The notes: generated from the sequence alone by a model not told the origin. Shown: positions 15,264 through 24,994, counted from the stretch's first letter. The stretch: 64,000 nucleotides of DNA from Leptospiraceae bacterium (GCA_024233865.1 JACKPA010000001.1:372001-436000), one strand, 5' to 3'. Program-made: numbers and translations.

Positions 15264-15821
15264 TTACAACTCTCGCTTCTTTCTTTTCTTTTTTTCAAGC
15301 TCAAACAAATCGTTTAATTCAACTTGAAGCCCTTTACTTTTATGAAGTTCTTCTTCAATAGAATTTATGATTTTAAAGGGATCAAATACTACTTCTTCAT
15401 CTTCTATTTTTAAGTTTTTTTGGCTTAAAAAATGATGAAAATTAGGAGACGCAGAAGCGTCCCAATAAGATTGACGAACCATTCTACACCCTTTAGGGTA
15501 TAAGACTGTCCTTATATAAGCTGTTATAAGTTTATTATTGGAGTAATCAACAAACCCATTTTTATAAAATCTGTTACCATCATCAATTATAAACCTCTCT
15601 ATATCTTGTTCAAAAGACGGTAATTTTCCTTTGAAACCTTTCTTGCCGGTTTTAATTGAGTCGATTGTAATAGGTTCATAACGCTTTAACTCCAACTTTT
15701 TATAAATCTGCTTTAACAGAAAAGTCATTTTAACATCGCTATCCTCTATCATTGATATAATTGCTATTAAGTTGTGATTAAAAGTCTTAAAAGGGTTGTC
15801 CTTTCTGATAATTTTGTTCAT
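15264..15821 (-). CDS. Hypothetical protein upstream of RHS locus (185 aa)
   Basis: ATG 15821 has AAGGA ten bases upstream; a GTG at 15842 is an alternative. The protein is soluble, with a central region DIERFIIDDGNRFY, then YPKGCRMVRQSYWDAS, and a highly basic end (EKKKRKKREL). I do not recognise it. It overlaps the previous gene by 35 bases and is the last of three overlapping genes that precede the RHS gene by 145 bases, all on the minus strand. The tight overlaps suggest co-translation of the three. Confidence 0.62.
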   Translation of the reverse strand: MNKIIRKDNPFKTFNHNLIAIISMIEDSDVKMTFLLKQIYKKLELKRYEPITIDSIKTGKKGFKGKLPSFEQDIERFIIDDGNRFYKNGFVDYSNNKLITAYIRTVLYPKGCRMVRQSYWDASASPNFHHFLSQKNLKIEDEEVVFDPFKIINSIEEELHKSKGLQVELNDLFELEKKKRKKREL

Positions 15822-16188
15822 CGTAATTGCTTCCTTCTTCACCTACCAAATACATTAATATTTGATATAACTCTTTCTGAGAGTTTGTTTTAGGAGCTTC
15901 GTGTATTAATAAAACAATGTTATTTATAATAATACCAGCAACTACATCAAACAAAATGGCAAACTTCAGCTCTTCAGAATTCTTTTTGAATCTATTAGAA
16001 TAAAAAGTTTTCTTCCTTTTGTTTAAAAGTGCAACAGGTATTGTATACATTGCTTTATCTAACAAATCGTAATACACTTGTCCTTCCTTATCTTTTAGAA
16101 GCAGGCTTAACATATAACCTTGTTTATTTAATTCTATCAGCTTCTCTAAGATATTACTATCATCGTGATTGATTATTGGGTCTTTCAT
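15787..16188 (-). CDS. Hypothetical protein (133 aa), middle gene of overlapping operon
   Basis: The start ATG 16188 overlaps the stop of the upstream gene by one base (TAATG), and its own stop lies inside the next gene. The protein is helical and leucine-rich, with one hydrophobic stretch (AILFDVVAGIIINNIVLLIH) that may be a membrane or buried helix. No signal peptide and no recognised domain. Its existence is supported by the coupled start rather than by homology. Confidence 0.6.
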   Translation of the reverse strand: MKDPIINHDDSNILEKLIELNKQGYMLSLLLKDKEGQVYYDLLDKAMYTIPVALLNKRKKTFYSNRFKKNSEELKFAILFDVVAGIIINNIVLLIHEAPKTNSQKELYQILMYLVGEEGSNYDEQNYQKGQPF

Positions 16189-17285
16189 TATACTACCTCT
16201 CTAATCAAATAGCGTTTGCATGAAGAAATTACGATACTAGGCGGTCTGGATTTAACCAATTCTTTAAAAATGTCATTTAATAAAAAATTTAACGGTATAA
16301 ATAATTTTTCACAAATAGCAGGGTCACAAAAAGACAGTTTTTCATAGATAGCGGGGTTATTAGAAGATGTTTTCTTTTCGCTTTTTGTTTTCTGTGACCA
16401 ACCATTATTGAACAAATCAATTAATTTAACAAAACATGTATTCATGTTTTTACTTAGAGAACGTTCACTTTCTTTTATAATATTTTCTATTTCTTTTAAT
16501 ATACTTTGGTATGATTTGATAGACCTTTGTATTTTTTTTGATACACTTTGAGAACTTCTTGTATTATTTATTTCTGCATTTATCTTTTTACTTACTATAC
16601 TTTGATTTGCTACTATAGAGCTTTGTATCTTTTTTGATAAACTTTGAGAACTTCTTGCATTTTTTACTTCCGTATTTGTTTTTTTGCTCACTATGATTTG
16701 ATGTGCTTTTATAATACCTTGGTATGATTTTATAGACTTTTCCATAAAGTGTATTTCTGTGCTTATCTTTTTATTCACTAAATTTTGATTCTCTTTAATA
16801 ACAGTTTCTATTTCTTTTAATACACTTTGGTATGATTTTATAGATTTTTGTATTTTCTTTGATACACTTTGGTATTGTATATAGTTTCTTATAATAGGTT
16901 TATATATTTCTTTATCTTTTGTATTGATAATTTTTATTTCATTATTGGTTCCTATCGCCTTTATGTAAATCTTATCGTTTACTTTTACAATTATATTGCT
17001 TTTTAAAGGAGGATAAAGTATTCTCTTCGTCTTTACTTTTTTTTGTTTCTTGATTTTGTTGAAGGTAACAAAATGAAAAAATTTTCCGAATGCTTTCCAT
17101 TCAAAAATAACTTTTTTTGCGTTGTTTCTTTCAGATTCTCTGTTAGTGAATGTGAATGTACGTTTTATAGTCTTTAAAATATTATTTTCTTGCTTGGTAT
17201 TTTCTAAAGACTCTGCTTCTATTGTATTAAAACTAATAAAAATTAGCAGGAAAATACAAAATATATTTTTATTATACTTTACCAT
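16188..17285 (-). CDS. Exported protein with internal helical repeats
   Basis: ATG 17285 opens a signal peptide (NIFCIFLLIFISFNTIEAES). After a basic region of about 100 residues, residues ~135-285 consist of imperfect repeats of SKKIQ-x-SIKSYQSVLKEIE-like segments, with variants such as RSSQSLSKKIQSSIVANQSI. This predicts long amphipathic helices, probably a coiled coil. The DNA of the repeats (about 16435-16880) is also repetitive. The C-terminal part contains PAIYEKLSFCDPAICEKLF, another internal duplication. Function unknown. It heads the three-gene operon upstream of the RHS locus. Confidence 0.62.
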   Translation of the reverse strand: MVKYNKNIFCIFLLIFISFNTIEAESLENTKQENNILKTIKRTFTFTNRESERNNAKKVIFEWKAFGKFFHFVTFNKIKKQKKVKTKRILYPPLKSNIIVKVNDKIYIKAIGTNNEIKIINTKDKEIYKPIIRNYIQYQSVSKKIQKSIKSYQSVLKEIETVIKENQNLVNKKISTEIHFMEKSIKSYQGIIKAHQIIVSKKTNTEVKNARSSQSLSKKIQSSIVANQSIVSKKINAEINNTRSSQSVSKKIQRSIKSYQSILKEIENIIKESERSLSKNMNTCFVKLIDLFNNGWSQKTKSEKKTSSNNPAIYEKLSFCDPAICEKLFIPLNFLLNDIFKELVKSRPPSIVISSCKRYLIREVV

Positions 17286-17411
17286 AATATATATTTTTTT
17301 ATTAAGATTTAACTATATTTATAAGATTATAAATACCAACCAGCGTATTTTTTTAATAAGAGGAGAATTTCAACTCCTACGAGTCAATTTTAATTATAAA
17401 AGTTATAAACC

Positions 17412-17658
17412 TTAAGAACAGATTCCACAAATTCACCAAGGCATGTTCTAAGTGGTGCCCATAATCTAAAAACCAACCCTTTTTATGAAAAACTTTTGTT
17501 ACATTTTAATTGGCATTTGGCTCATCATCAACATCCGACAATACCATGGTATATGCTTCCACACTACCATGATCCTCAAAGAAATCGTCCAGAATACTTT
17601 AATTCATTTTTAAAATTTTTGGAAGGGACCAAAACTTTGCGAGGAAACTCCTCCTAAA
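17412..17658 (+). pseudogene. Fatty acid desaturase C-terminal remnant
   Basis: With no start codon, the plus-strand frame reads GAHNLKTNPFYEKLLLHFNW, then HLAHHQHPTIPWYMLPHYHD, then RPEYFNSFLKFLEGTKTL and a stop at 17656-17658. The H-x-x-H-H box with PTIPWY and the following proline-rich turn is the C-terminal part of membrane fatty acid desaturases. The upstream two thirds, including the other His boxes, are missing. I take it as the relic of a deleted gene. The rest of 17286-17900 holds no other gene. Confidence 0.75.
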
Positions 17659-17726
17659 CAACTTCCAGATGCAAAATGGGAAATATAAATAGATTCATCT
17701 AGATATATAGCCCGATAACAAAAAAA

Positions 17727-17858
17727 TAAGTGTCCTCTCATTTTTATATGGTTTCGTTTGTCGAGCTTGTCGAGACAAACCCTATTTTACAAGCTCATTT
17801 CGGCAAGCTCAATGAGCGATACCCATGATTTTTGAGAGGATACAAAAATAATATGCAT
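17727..17858. repeat. Nested palindromic repeat upstream of porin
   Basis: GTGTCCTCTCATTTTTA near the left end pairs with TTTTTGAGAGGATAC near the right end. Inside lies a hairpin GTTTGTCGAGCTTGTCGAGACAAAC-like sequence (given here in two parts: GTTTGTCGAG and CTCGACAAGC on the other strand) and GGCAAGCTCAATGAGCG. The layout of outer inverted repeats around a smaller palindrome is MITE-like. It lies about 50 bases before the porin start and may affect its expression. Confidence 0.5.
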
Positions 17859-17908
17859 ATATTGATTTTTTGATTCAATTTCAATTGAAGAAATAAAAAA
17901 GTGTGCTT

Positions 17909-19333
17909 ATGGCAAAACACGTTTTTCTAATTCTTTTGTTATTCTATGGGCTAAATATATCTTTTTTGAAAGCAGAGGAAATTGTTACAACCAAAGAAAA
18001 CGAACCCGATGCTTTTTATGGCTTAAAAATCGGTGGGATATTCACTCCTACCTATGGGTATCGGGTTAGAAGCCCTTCTGGAATCAGCAATACAGATCCG
18101 AATGAAAAAACAGGATTTTCTAGCCCATGGACACTATTAATGATAAGCAAAGATTGGGAAGAAAACGGAATTAAAGCAGAATTCTGGACAGAGTTACTTA
18201 GGAATAGTTCCTTAACCTCCGATACCAAGGTGAACGGAGGGAGTAAATCTAATCCTTATACAATAGGAATTCGTAGAGCAAACGTTCAAAAATCCTTTAA
18301 AAAATCCAATATAACCTATCGCTTTATTTTTGGAATTCATGAATTGCCTCACGTTTATTCCCAATGGAAAAACTATTGGGACTGGAGATATTTATCCAAA
18401 GGTCCTATGGAATCTTTTGCCTTTGCAGCAGCTCCCGCTGACTTGGGTTTGAGTTTTATTACGGAATACAAATGGATAAATTTTCAAATCTCCGCTGTAA
18501 ATGGAGAAGGATACCAACAAATTCAAAATACAGATTCTGCCGGATTTGACTTAATAGGTAGACTTTCATTTGAGCCAACTTGGAAAGATACAATTCGATC
18601 CGGTTTGCACTTTGTGGGACGTAAGGGAAATGTGGTCGGAGTGGCTGGAAACGAATGTAGAGAAGGAGAAACTTCTTGCGTAGCAGATGATGGCAAAACA
18701 ACCACATACCTTTTAGGTGATTTGAGAACAAGAAAGAGCAGGGTTTTGGGTGCCGAGTGGGACTTTATTTACAAAGAATATGTAAATTTTGGAGTCGGAT
18801 TTGTGCACAAAAAAGGCTATGGCGGTAGGTTAATTGATATGCTCGATCCGGTAGACAGTTTGAGTTTTCAAAAAGATAGCTTTGGAAGAGGACGTTATGT
18901 GTGGATAGGTTTAGGGTATCAAAAGTGGAGATTTATTTATCGAAGAGACACCGGAACAGGACAAACAGGAAGCGTAGAGTCTGTTGAAACAAACGAACAA
19001 GAAATTTGGAATAGAATCCAAAAAACTACAACAAACGGAACTGCGGTTGCAACATTTAGCACACCAAAATACTCTTCTAAGGAAAGTTTTTTAAAGAATT
19101 ACTTTTTTTTGGAGTATCTCTACAATACAAAAATTCGGTTTGCTTTAGGAATGATTGATTCGTATTCGTTTGAAAAAGACGGAACTCGTAAAAAAACGTA
19201 TATCAATTTATTCGGATTAGAAAAAACGAGAAACGATTACCTAAACCAAGTGAAAGGAATTCAATACGACGGAATTGTTGAATATGCCAAAAGAGATAGG
19301 CAGATATTTTGCAAAGTGTTATTGAGCTTTTGA
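17909..19333 (+). CDS. Outer membrane porin, phosphate-selective OprO/P-like
   Basis: ATG 17909 gives the cleanest signal peptide (MAKHVFLILLLFYGLNISFL, cleavage after KAE). The mature part of about 450 residues alternates polar and aromatic residues, with Tyr/Trp-rich strands (NYWDWRYLSKGPMESF, GRYVWIGLGYQKWRFIYR) and a C-terminal phenylalanine, as in beta-barrel porins. An early GGIFTPTYGYRV and a mid-protein FGIHELPH segment suit the porin type found in Leptospira. The substrate is unknown. The gene looks intact although its 3' end abuts restriction-modification debris on the other strand. Confidence 0.72.
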   Translation: MAKHVFLILLLFYGLNISFLKAEEIVTTKENEPDAFYGLKIGGIFTPTYGYRVRSPSGISNTDPNEKTGFSSPWTLLMISKDWEENGIKAEFWTELLRNSSLTSDTKVNGGSKSNPYTIGIRRANVQKSFKKSNITYRFIFGIHELPHVYSQWKNYWDWRYLSKGPMESFAFAAAPADLGLSFITEYKWINFQISAVNGEGYQQIQNTDSAGFDLIGRLSFEPTWKDTIRSGLHFVGRKGNVVGVAGNECREGETSCVADDGKTTTYLLGDLRTRKSRVLGAEWDFIYKEYVNFGVGFVHKKGYGGRLIDMLDPVDSLSFQKDSFGRGRYVWIGLGYQKWRFIYRRDTGTGQTGSVESVETNEQEIWNRIQKTTTNGTAVATFSTPKYSSKESFLKNYFFLEYLYNTKIRFALGMIDSYSFEKDGTRKKTYINLFGLEKTRNDYLNQVKGIQYDGIVEYAKRDRQIFCKVLLSF

Positions 19334-19349
19334 AAAATGGTGATAATCC

Positions 19350-19485
19350 ATTATGAGAATTAATTGCTTTTTCTAATTCTCTAACAACCATGGTATGATT
19401 TTTTTTTCTGAATTCTGCTTCTTTTTCTTCATCCGTTGTTTTAGAAATTGGCAATGGTGCAATGAACTGTTTGTTGGCTTCACAA
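19350..19485 (-). pseudogene. Fragment of type IIG enzyme specificity region
   Basis: On the minus strand ANKQFIAPLPISKTTDEEK is almost the same as SANKQFIAPLPIPKVTDEEK in the intact enzyme at 21173-24994, but the flanks differ and no complete domain is present. I read it as the leftover 3' part of a second, largely deleted, related restriction enzyme gene between the porin and the partial methylase. Confidence 0.6.
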
Positions 19486-19488
19486 CAA

Positions 19489-19713
19489 CTACCTTTTTCT
19501 AGCTTTGTCATTAACATAAACCCAAAAATGATGTAAAGTCACATCTGATGCTTTTTGACGGGTATGATTAGAATAAAGTTTAGCAATAGATTTGAAATAA
19601 ACTTTCTCAAGTTGTTCTGACTTATTCCAAATTAAATCAAATTTGTCTTGAGTTAAAAAATAATCTTCAATTGTCTTATTAGGTTTTCGATTATTTGGTT
19701 TCGGCTTATTCAT
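19489..19713 (-). CDS. Hypothetical protein (74 aa) after methylase fragment
   Basis: ATG 19713 follows the stop of the preceding gene by one base, so the two are probably translated together. The product is basic and helical (KTIEDYFLTQDKFDLIWNKS) with no domain I recognise. Its C terminus runs into the region of type IIG debris. It may be a genuine small partner of the methylase locus or a truncated gene. Confidence 0.45.
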   Translation of the reverse strand: MNKPKPNNRKPNKTIEDYFLTQDKFDLIWNKSEQLEKVYFKSIAKLYSNHTRQKASDVTLHHFWVYVNDKARKR

Positions 19714-19714
19714 T

Positions 19715-20929
19715 TTAGTATCCAGCTTCGTAGTAGTCTAAGATGGTTTCATCAGCATCACGAATCGCAATAGAATTTAACCAGTAACGTGTTGCTATTG
19801 GTTTTATTAGAATAAGATAATCGTAATTATTTTGGCTACCATAGATACGTGTTACTCTAGTAAATGTAGCAGCTATATTGTCTTTATTATTGTAGATAAT
19901 ATTACTTAGATTTTTATCCAAATCATCAACTGGAAGATGGGTAATTTTAAAATTCTTAGATTTATTTTTGGGACCAAAAATAAATTGATAAATAATAAAT
20001 GTTTTTTCGGTTGTTTGGTATACATCTCCAATTTGCCATGACATTCCATTTTCTTCGTGTATAGGATTTATGACATCGCAAAAAACTTTACCAAAATTCT
20101 TAAGTTGCTCTTCGCTTACTTTTGTGTGTAGCTTGTACCCTTCTCCTTTTTCACTAATACCTTTTCCTAAATGAATGTAATACTCCAAAACATCTACAAG
20201 GAAAACACCAGAACCACAACTGGGGCCGAGTATTTTGTATCTTAGTAAATCCTTATTAAAGTAATTTTCTAAAGAACAATCATTTAATGGCATGACTTCA
20301 TCAATAAGGAAATTCACTAGGAACGGTGGGGTATAAATAACACCTTTTTTTCTTGGTAAAAATCTTTCGTAAATCGAACTAATCAACTCTACTGGTAAAT
20401 GATTAAAGCTATATTGCTCCCAAAGAAAATATTGCTCTTTGGCTATATCAAGTTTAGCCGTTAAAAAATTGGCAATTACTTCTAAATCAGTTTGTTTTAA
20501 TTGTTGTTTTTCTTGATCACTAAAATTATCAAATACACTGCCATTAAATTCTTTAGTTAATTCATCTAAAATAAGTATCAGATTACCTTTTAGCAAAGAT
20601 TCAGAGAGGTTTTTTACTTTAAACTTTTTATAAATATTTCTCAACGTGTGTTTGTTTTTATCATCCCTAATGTCTTCCAAAAATTTTATAAGAATACAAG
20701 TTATTAGTAATTTATCAATCGTTGTTGTAGGAAGCTCTTTCTTATTTATAATTAAATATTCGCGAGCAGCCATTAAATAATTTAATAAACGGTGAAACGG
20801 AGTATCATCTTCATTAAGCTCGTTATAAAAATCTTCTTGCTCCCAAAAAACACCTTTTCCAAAGACAATTCCCGAAAATCGTTGATCGTTGAATTCTTTT
20901 AAAGCATTGTCTACGGAATAAAACAGCAT
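19715..20929 (-). CDS. N6-adenine DNA methylase-like protein, apparently missing motif IV
   Basis: About 405 residues. The methylase motif X region (RKKGVIYTPPFLVNFLID) and a variant motif I (LGPSCGSGVFLVDVLEYY) are clear at about residues 193-252, but the usual NPPY/F motif never follows. Instead the sequence passes into a region ending RYWLNSIAIRDADETILDYY, as if the catalytic part had been deleted and the frame fused to another protein's end. The natural N terminus (MSQLSMNILQKI...) lies in another frame at 20930-21068. I conclude this is a damaged methylase, probably inactive. Confidence 0.6.
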   Translation of the reverse strand: MLFYSVDNALKEFNDQRFSGIVFGKGVFWEQEDFYNELNEDDTPFHRLLNYLMAAREYLIINKKELPTTTIDKLLITCILIKFLEDIRDDKNKHTLRNIYKKFKVKNLSESLLKGNLILILDELTKEFNGSVFDNFSDQEKQQLKQTDLEVIANFLTAKLDIAKEQYFLWEQYSFNHLPVELISSIYERFLPRKKGVIYTPPFLVNFLIDEVMPLNDCSLENYFNKDLLRYKILGPSCGSGVFLVDVLEYYIHLGKGISEKGEGYKLHTKVSEEQLKNFGKVFCDVINPIHEENGMSWQIGDVYQTTEKTFIIYQFIFGPKNKSKNFKITHLPVDDLDKNLSNIIYNNKDNIAATFTRVTRIYGSQNNYDYLILIKPIATRYWLNSIAIRDADETILDYYEAGY

Positions 20930-21068
20930 CAACTCCTAATTTAATAGCCTTTTCTTGAATATGATAGTATTCTCCGATAAATTCAAATTTTTTGCTATTA
21001 CAAAAAACAAGCCCGTTTTTAGGAGTTATTTTTATTTTTTGTAAAATATTCATACTTAATTGTGACAT
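20930..21068 (-). pseudogene. Frameshifted N terminus of the methylase-like gene
   Basis: From ATG 21068 the frame reads MSQLSMNILQKIKITPKNG ... EKAIKLGVDAVLF and then loses sense. The next gene's frame continues naturally with FYSVDNALKEFND. The switch falls in a T-rich run (GTTTTATTCC on the minus strand) near 20930, so a one-base indel separates them. This could be a real mutation, a phase-variable tract or a sequencing error. Confidence 0.6.
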
Positions 21069-21172
21069 TTTCTATATTTCCTATAAAATTAATAATTGAT
21101 ACTATAGTCAACATTTTTTTAGTATTTATATTTTTGACTAGAATTCTTATTGTATATATTAGAAAATTATAT

Positions 21173-24100
21173 TTACCCATTCTCAACCAACTTGATTTCC
21201 TCTTTTGACAGACGATACAGCCTATAAGTCAACTCATTCATCTCGTTTTCTTTCTCCAAAATGGTTTTTTCTAAATGAATAATTTCTTTATCCAATTTTA
21301 CAACCTGATCCTTGATAGCAAGGTTCGTTGTTTTTCGTAAATTCAAAAGCCCGTTTAATAATTTTTTTACATCAAAATGCTCTGTGACGTTTGTTTCTCT
21401 TGCGAATTTGTTCCATTCTGCACAGATAAATTCTGCTTCTTTTTCTTCTTCAAAAATTCCTTGTATGATTGTTCTATCATTTATGAAAAACTTTAATTCG
21501 CCATATTCTGTTTCTGCTTTGAGCTTGGAACCTTTTTGCAAATAGACATCTATGGATTCTAACTTTCTATCAAGCTTTTCTTTGTCTTGTGCATCTGCCC
21601 ATAGCCAGCTAGGTGTGCGTTTGTCTTCTTCTGTTTGTGAACTGCTAAGCCTTTTGTCTATCATTAGAAGTTTGTCTCTTCTTGAAGTGTGAAGCTCTTG
21701 CAAAACTTTGGCTAAGTTTCCGGCTTTTGCTTTTTCTTCATCAGTAACTTTTGGAATTGGTAGTGGTGCAATGAATTGTTTGTTGGCAGATCGATAATCG
21801 TTTTGAAAAGGTTTGGAAATTCTTCTCCATACAAAATTGGCTACAGGAGAATTTAAAATACCAGCAAGATAAAAAATATCATCTTTCTTGTTCAAGAGTA
21901 TCCCACCAACATCTACATTATCAAGATAGAATTGACCTTCTATATCCACTACACAGAAAAGGTGAATTACAAGTCTTGGTACCATTAACTTTGGAAATTC
22001 TTGTTTATCAATATTTTGATTGCGTCCAAAGCGATACCATTCATTATCATCAAACTTCCCTTTTTCTCTTGAACGAAGTTCTTTTTCATAAGATTTTAGA
22101 TATTTCCATGTTTTTGGAAATTGATTCTCCATTTCTTCTTTGTTGTGCAATCTTGGTTTTCCATTTTCCAAGATGTAGGGAAACAAAAGATAGGTAGATG
22201 GATTGGGTAAAATATAACGCTTTGCGTCAGGACCAGATACAAGTGGATGCATGATTTCATCTTCTAACTCAACTTCTAAAGTTTTTTTATCTAATGTCTT
22301 ATACAAATACTTATTAGGAGCAAGTTTCTCCAAATGATAAATATAATCAGCACTAGTTTGTATACCAACAGTGATTCCCTTGCAAGAATCTTCCAGTCTA
22401 TCACACTCAAGATTCAATCTATCTAACAACTTACGCTCTGCCTTAGGCAGAAAATTCCAAGCATCTGCATTTTGCAATTCTTGGTAAGACACAGAATCTG
22501 TTTCATTCCAGTCAATATTAGAAATGTCACCATCAAAAGCAAAAGAACACTTTATTTCTTCATTCTCGGAACCAGTGAAGAATTGGAGAGCTGTGTAGGT
22601 AATAGCTTCCTCAAAAACTTGAAAGCTCTTAAAATCAACCCACCTGTCCATTTGCTTAGTCTCAAGTAATTTACTCCGTAAACCTCTTCCATATTCATTT
22701 ACAAGCCAAACGTTAGGAGCAATGTAACCCATTTTCCCTTTAGGATGGAGGAGTTCGAGACCTTTCTCAATAAACGGAAGATACAAATCAAAGTTTCCAG
22801 TTTGTGTACTCCTGTACAAAGGCTTTCCATCCTTCTGTTGCTTTAGAAGATATTCCGAAACTTCAGGCTGAACTTTACGAAAATTTTGCAATTTCACATA
22901 AGGAGGATTCCCTATCACACAATCAAACCCTCCCTGTTGCGTAGCGGTGCACTGAGCTTGTCGAAGTGTCGAAGGGAGGGAGGGAAAAATATCCGGAAAA
23001 GCTTCCTGTAAATTTAAAACATTGATTTCTTCCTTTTCCTCTTCCGAAAAGTCCGACTCAGAAAACAATCCATCACTTGAATCCGTATTCTCCTTGTAAA
23101 AACCAGAACTGATTAGGGTGTTTCCACAGATGATATTTTTGTCCAAAGTACAGAGAGTAGAATCAGCTTTTGCTGTATGAAGCCAAATCGCTAATCTTGT
23201 AATTTCTACTGACTCCGGATTAATATCAATTCCATAGATATTATTTGATAAAATTGATTTGATTACTTTATCAGAATCAAAAATCGAACCATGTCCTTCG
23301 ATACGTTCCCTCGCATCGGCTATCCATTGACGTTCTTTTAATAAAAACTGAAATGCTTGAATCAAAAAAGCACCAGAACCACAAGCCGGATCGATAACTT
23401 TTATATCATCCAATCTTTTAGAATAAATGTCCAATAAACTAAGATATTCTTGTACAAAACTATGGGTTTGCCTTTTTCCTCTTCGAGCATTTTGATACTT
23501 GTCAATCTCTTCTTTTGAGATTTCCGGATTTTTGTTAAGCCCAATTTCTGAGCGAATTTCTTCTAGTCTTTTTCCAATGGTTTCTTCTACAATATATTTT
23601 GTTACCCATTCTGGAGTGTAATAAACACCATTTCGTTTACGTTTAGAAATTTCGCTCAAAGAAACTTTCCCGTCCGCGTGGGCTTCCATGATTTCCAATT
23701 CTGTTATGGATTGTTCAAAAATTCGTCCTAATGTGATAAGGCTGATACTTCTTTCATGGGTTTTCTCCGTAACTCCAAAATTGTATTTTGCAGAAAAGTA
23801 GAGCAAAGTAAATTTGTCAGTTAATAATGTTTCCTCGTTTATCCCTTGACCTTTGGAACAAAAAAGAAATGTTGGAATAATCAAAGATTCTAGTTCTGGC
23901 TCTTCTTCAAACAACCCACCATTAAATTTATTGATTTTATGACTTCGAAAAGGAGTTCCATCACGCATGGAAGCAAATAACTTTTTTATCCTTGTCCAAA
24001 TAACATTATCGTCCGGATCATAATCCTCATCTACACTTTCTTTGATAAGGAGATCACGAAGAACATTTGGCGGAAAGTGGAGTTCTGCTCCCATATCTTC

Positions 24101-24994
24101 ACAAAACAAGATAAATATACACCTGTCTAAAAATCGCTGAGTAAGTCGAACAAGCTTTCCTTTTGTTCCAGAAAAATTAGGATTGTATTTTAAAATAGTT
24201 TCAAAAATTTTTTGACGATATTCTTTATATTCCAAATAGAAATCATTTTCAATTTCCCGTTCTAATACCCATTGTTTATCTAATAGTTTTTCTAACTCAC
24301 TCTTTCCATGCCTTGCTAAGAGCATATCAGATTGAAACAATTTCCAAAATAAAAATCGCTTCTTTTGTCCATTTTCACTTCTTTCTATGAGAGAAGTTTC
24401 GGCAGAGTCATTTGATTGTATTACAAACTTCTGGTATTTGTATGGAATTTCTCTTCTGAAATAGAGCCTAAACTCATTCATATCCGTCACAATTCCCCAC
24501 GTCGGTAAAACCGGCTCATTTCCATAGAGTGATGAAAATACTTCTTTTATGTAATCTGCACATTGCTTTACGGGTGAACGATTATTTCCTTTGCGATTTT
24601 GGGACTCATCTAAACCAGAGCGAATATCTTTAAATTCGCACAGTACTTGAGCTATCTTGGAAACTATATCATTTTTTCCAAAGTAGCCTAATGCAAAGTC
24701 TGCTTCTCCAGTTCCTCCTTTCTGACCGGCTTTTTGTATTGGATATTGTGAATGACAAGTATAGCCTTCTTCTGCATTTAATTCACCGGAAGCAGTGTAT
24801 CCCCAAATTTGTTTGAAAAATATGTCTACAAAAGTGCTTTCAGCAGCTGTTTCTTTTTGAAATTCTTTTGAAGCCCAATTTTCAAATTTCTTTAGTAGTT
24901 CTTTATCTACATTTTCTGAAAAATTGTGAAAACCAGCATCCCATGATGATAACAAATAATTTTCGGCAAATAATGGTTGATATGCTGTGAACAT
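21173..24994 (-). CDS. Type IIG restriction-modification enzyme, Eco57I-like
   Basis: A single 1273-residue polypeptide combining cleavage, methylation and recognition. The N-terminal nuclease has GEADFALG near residue 100 and LCEFKD near 118, a PD-(D/E)XK-like arrangement. The N6-adenine methyltransferase has motif I IDPACGSGAFL near residue 535 and NPPY near 695. The C-terminal ~500 residues resemble a TaqI-type target recognition domain and end in a helical region. An interspersed repeat is translated in frame just before the NPPY motif (STLRQAQCTATQQ). No separate methylase is needed for this class. The frame is intact, so the enzyme may be active. Confidence 0.88.
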   Translation of the reverse strand: MFTAYQPLFAENYLLSSWDAGFHNFSENVDKELLKKFENWASKEFQKETAAESTFVDIFFKQIWGYTASGELNAEEGYTCHSQYPIQKAGQKGGTGEADFALGYFGKNDIVSKIAQVLCEFKDIRSGLDESQNRKGNNRSPVKQCADYIKEVFSSLYGNEPVLPTWGIVTDMNEFRLYFRREIPYKYQKFVIQSNDSAETSLIERSENGQKKRFLFWKLFQSDMLLARHGKSELEKLLDKQWVLEREIENDFYLEYKEYRQKIFETILKYNPNFSGTKGKLVRLTQRFLDRCIFILFCEDMGAELHFPPNVLRDLLIKESVDEDYDPDDNVIWTRIKKLFASMRDGTPFRSHKINKFNGGLFEEEPELESLIIPTFLFCSKGQGINEETLLTDKFTLLYFSAKYNFGVTEKTHERSISLITLGRIFEQSITELEIMEAHADGKVSLSEISKRKRNGVYYTPEWVTKYIVEETIGKRLEEIRSEIGLNKNPEISKEEIDKYQNARRGKRQTHSFVQEYLSLLDIYSKRLDDIKVIDPACGSGAFLIQAFQFLLKERQWIADARERIEGHGSIFDSDKVIKSILSNNIYGIDINPESVEITRLAIWLHTAKADSTLCTLDKNIICGNTLISSGFYKENTDSSDGLFSESDFSEEEKEEINVLNLQEAFPDIFPSLPSTLRQAQCTATQQGGFDCVIGNPPYVKLQNFRKVQPEVSEYLLKQQKDGKPLYRSTQTGNFDLYLPFIEKGLELLHPKGKMGYIAPNVWLVNEYGRGLRSKLLETKQMDRWVDFKSFQVFEEAITYTALQFFTGSENEEIKCSFAFDGDISNIDWNETDSVSYQELQNADAWNFLPKAERKLLDRLNLECDRLEDSCKGITVGIQTSADYIYHLEKLAPNKYLYKTLDKKTLEVELEDEIMHPLVSGPDAKRYILPNPSTYLLFPYILENGKPRLHNKEEMENQFPKTWKYLKSYEKELRSREKGKFDDNEWYRFGRNQNIDKQEFPKLMVPRLVIHLFCVVDIEGQFYLDNVDVGGILLNKKDDIFYLAGILNSPVANFVWRRISKPFQNDYRSANKQFIAPLPIPKVTDEEKAKAGNLAKVLQELHTSRRDKLLMIDKRLSSSQTEEDKRTPSWLWADAQDKEKLDRKLESIDVYLQKGSKLKAETEYGELKFFINDRTIIQGIFEEEKEAEFICAEWNKFARETNVTEHFDVKKLLNGLLNLRKTTNLAIKDQVVKLDKEIIHLEKTILEKENEMNELTYRLYRLSKEEIKLVENG

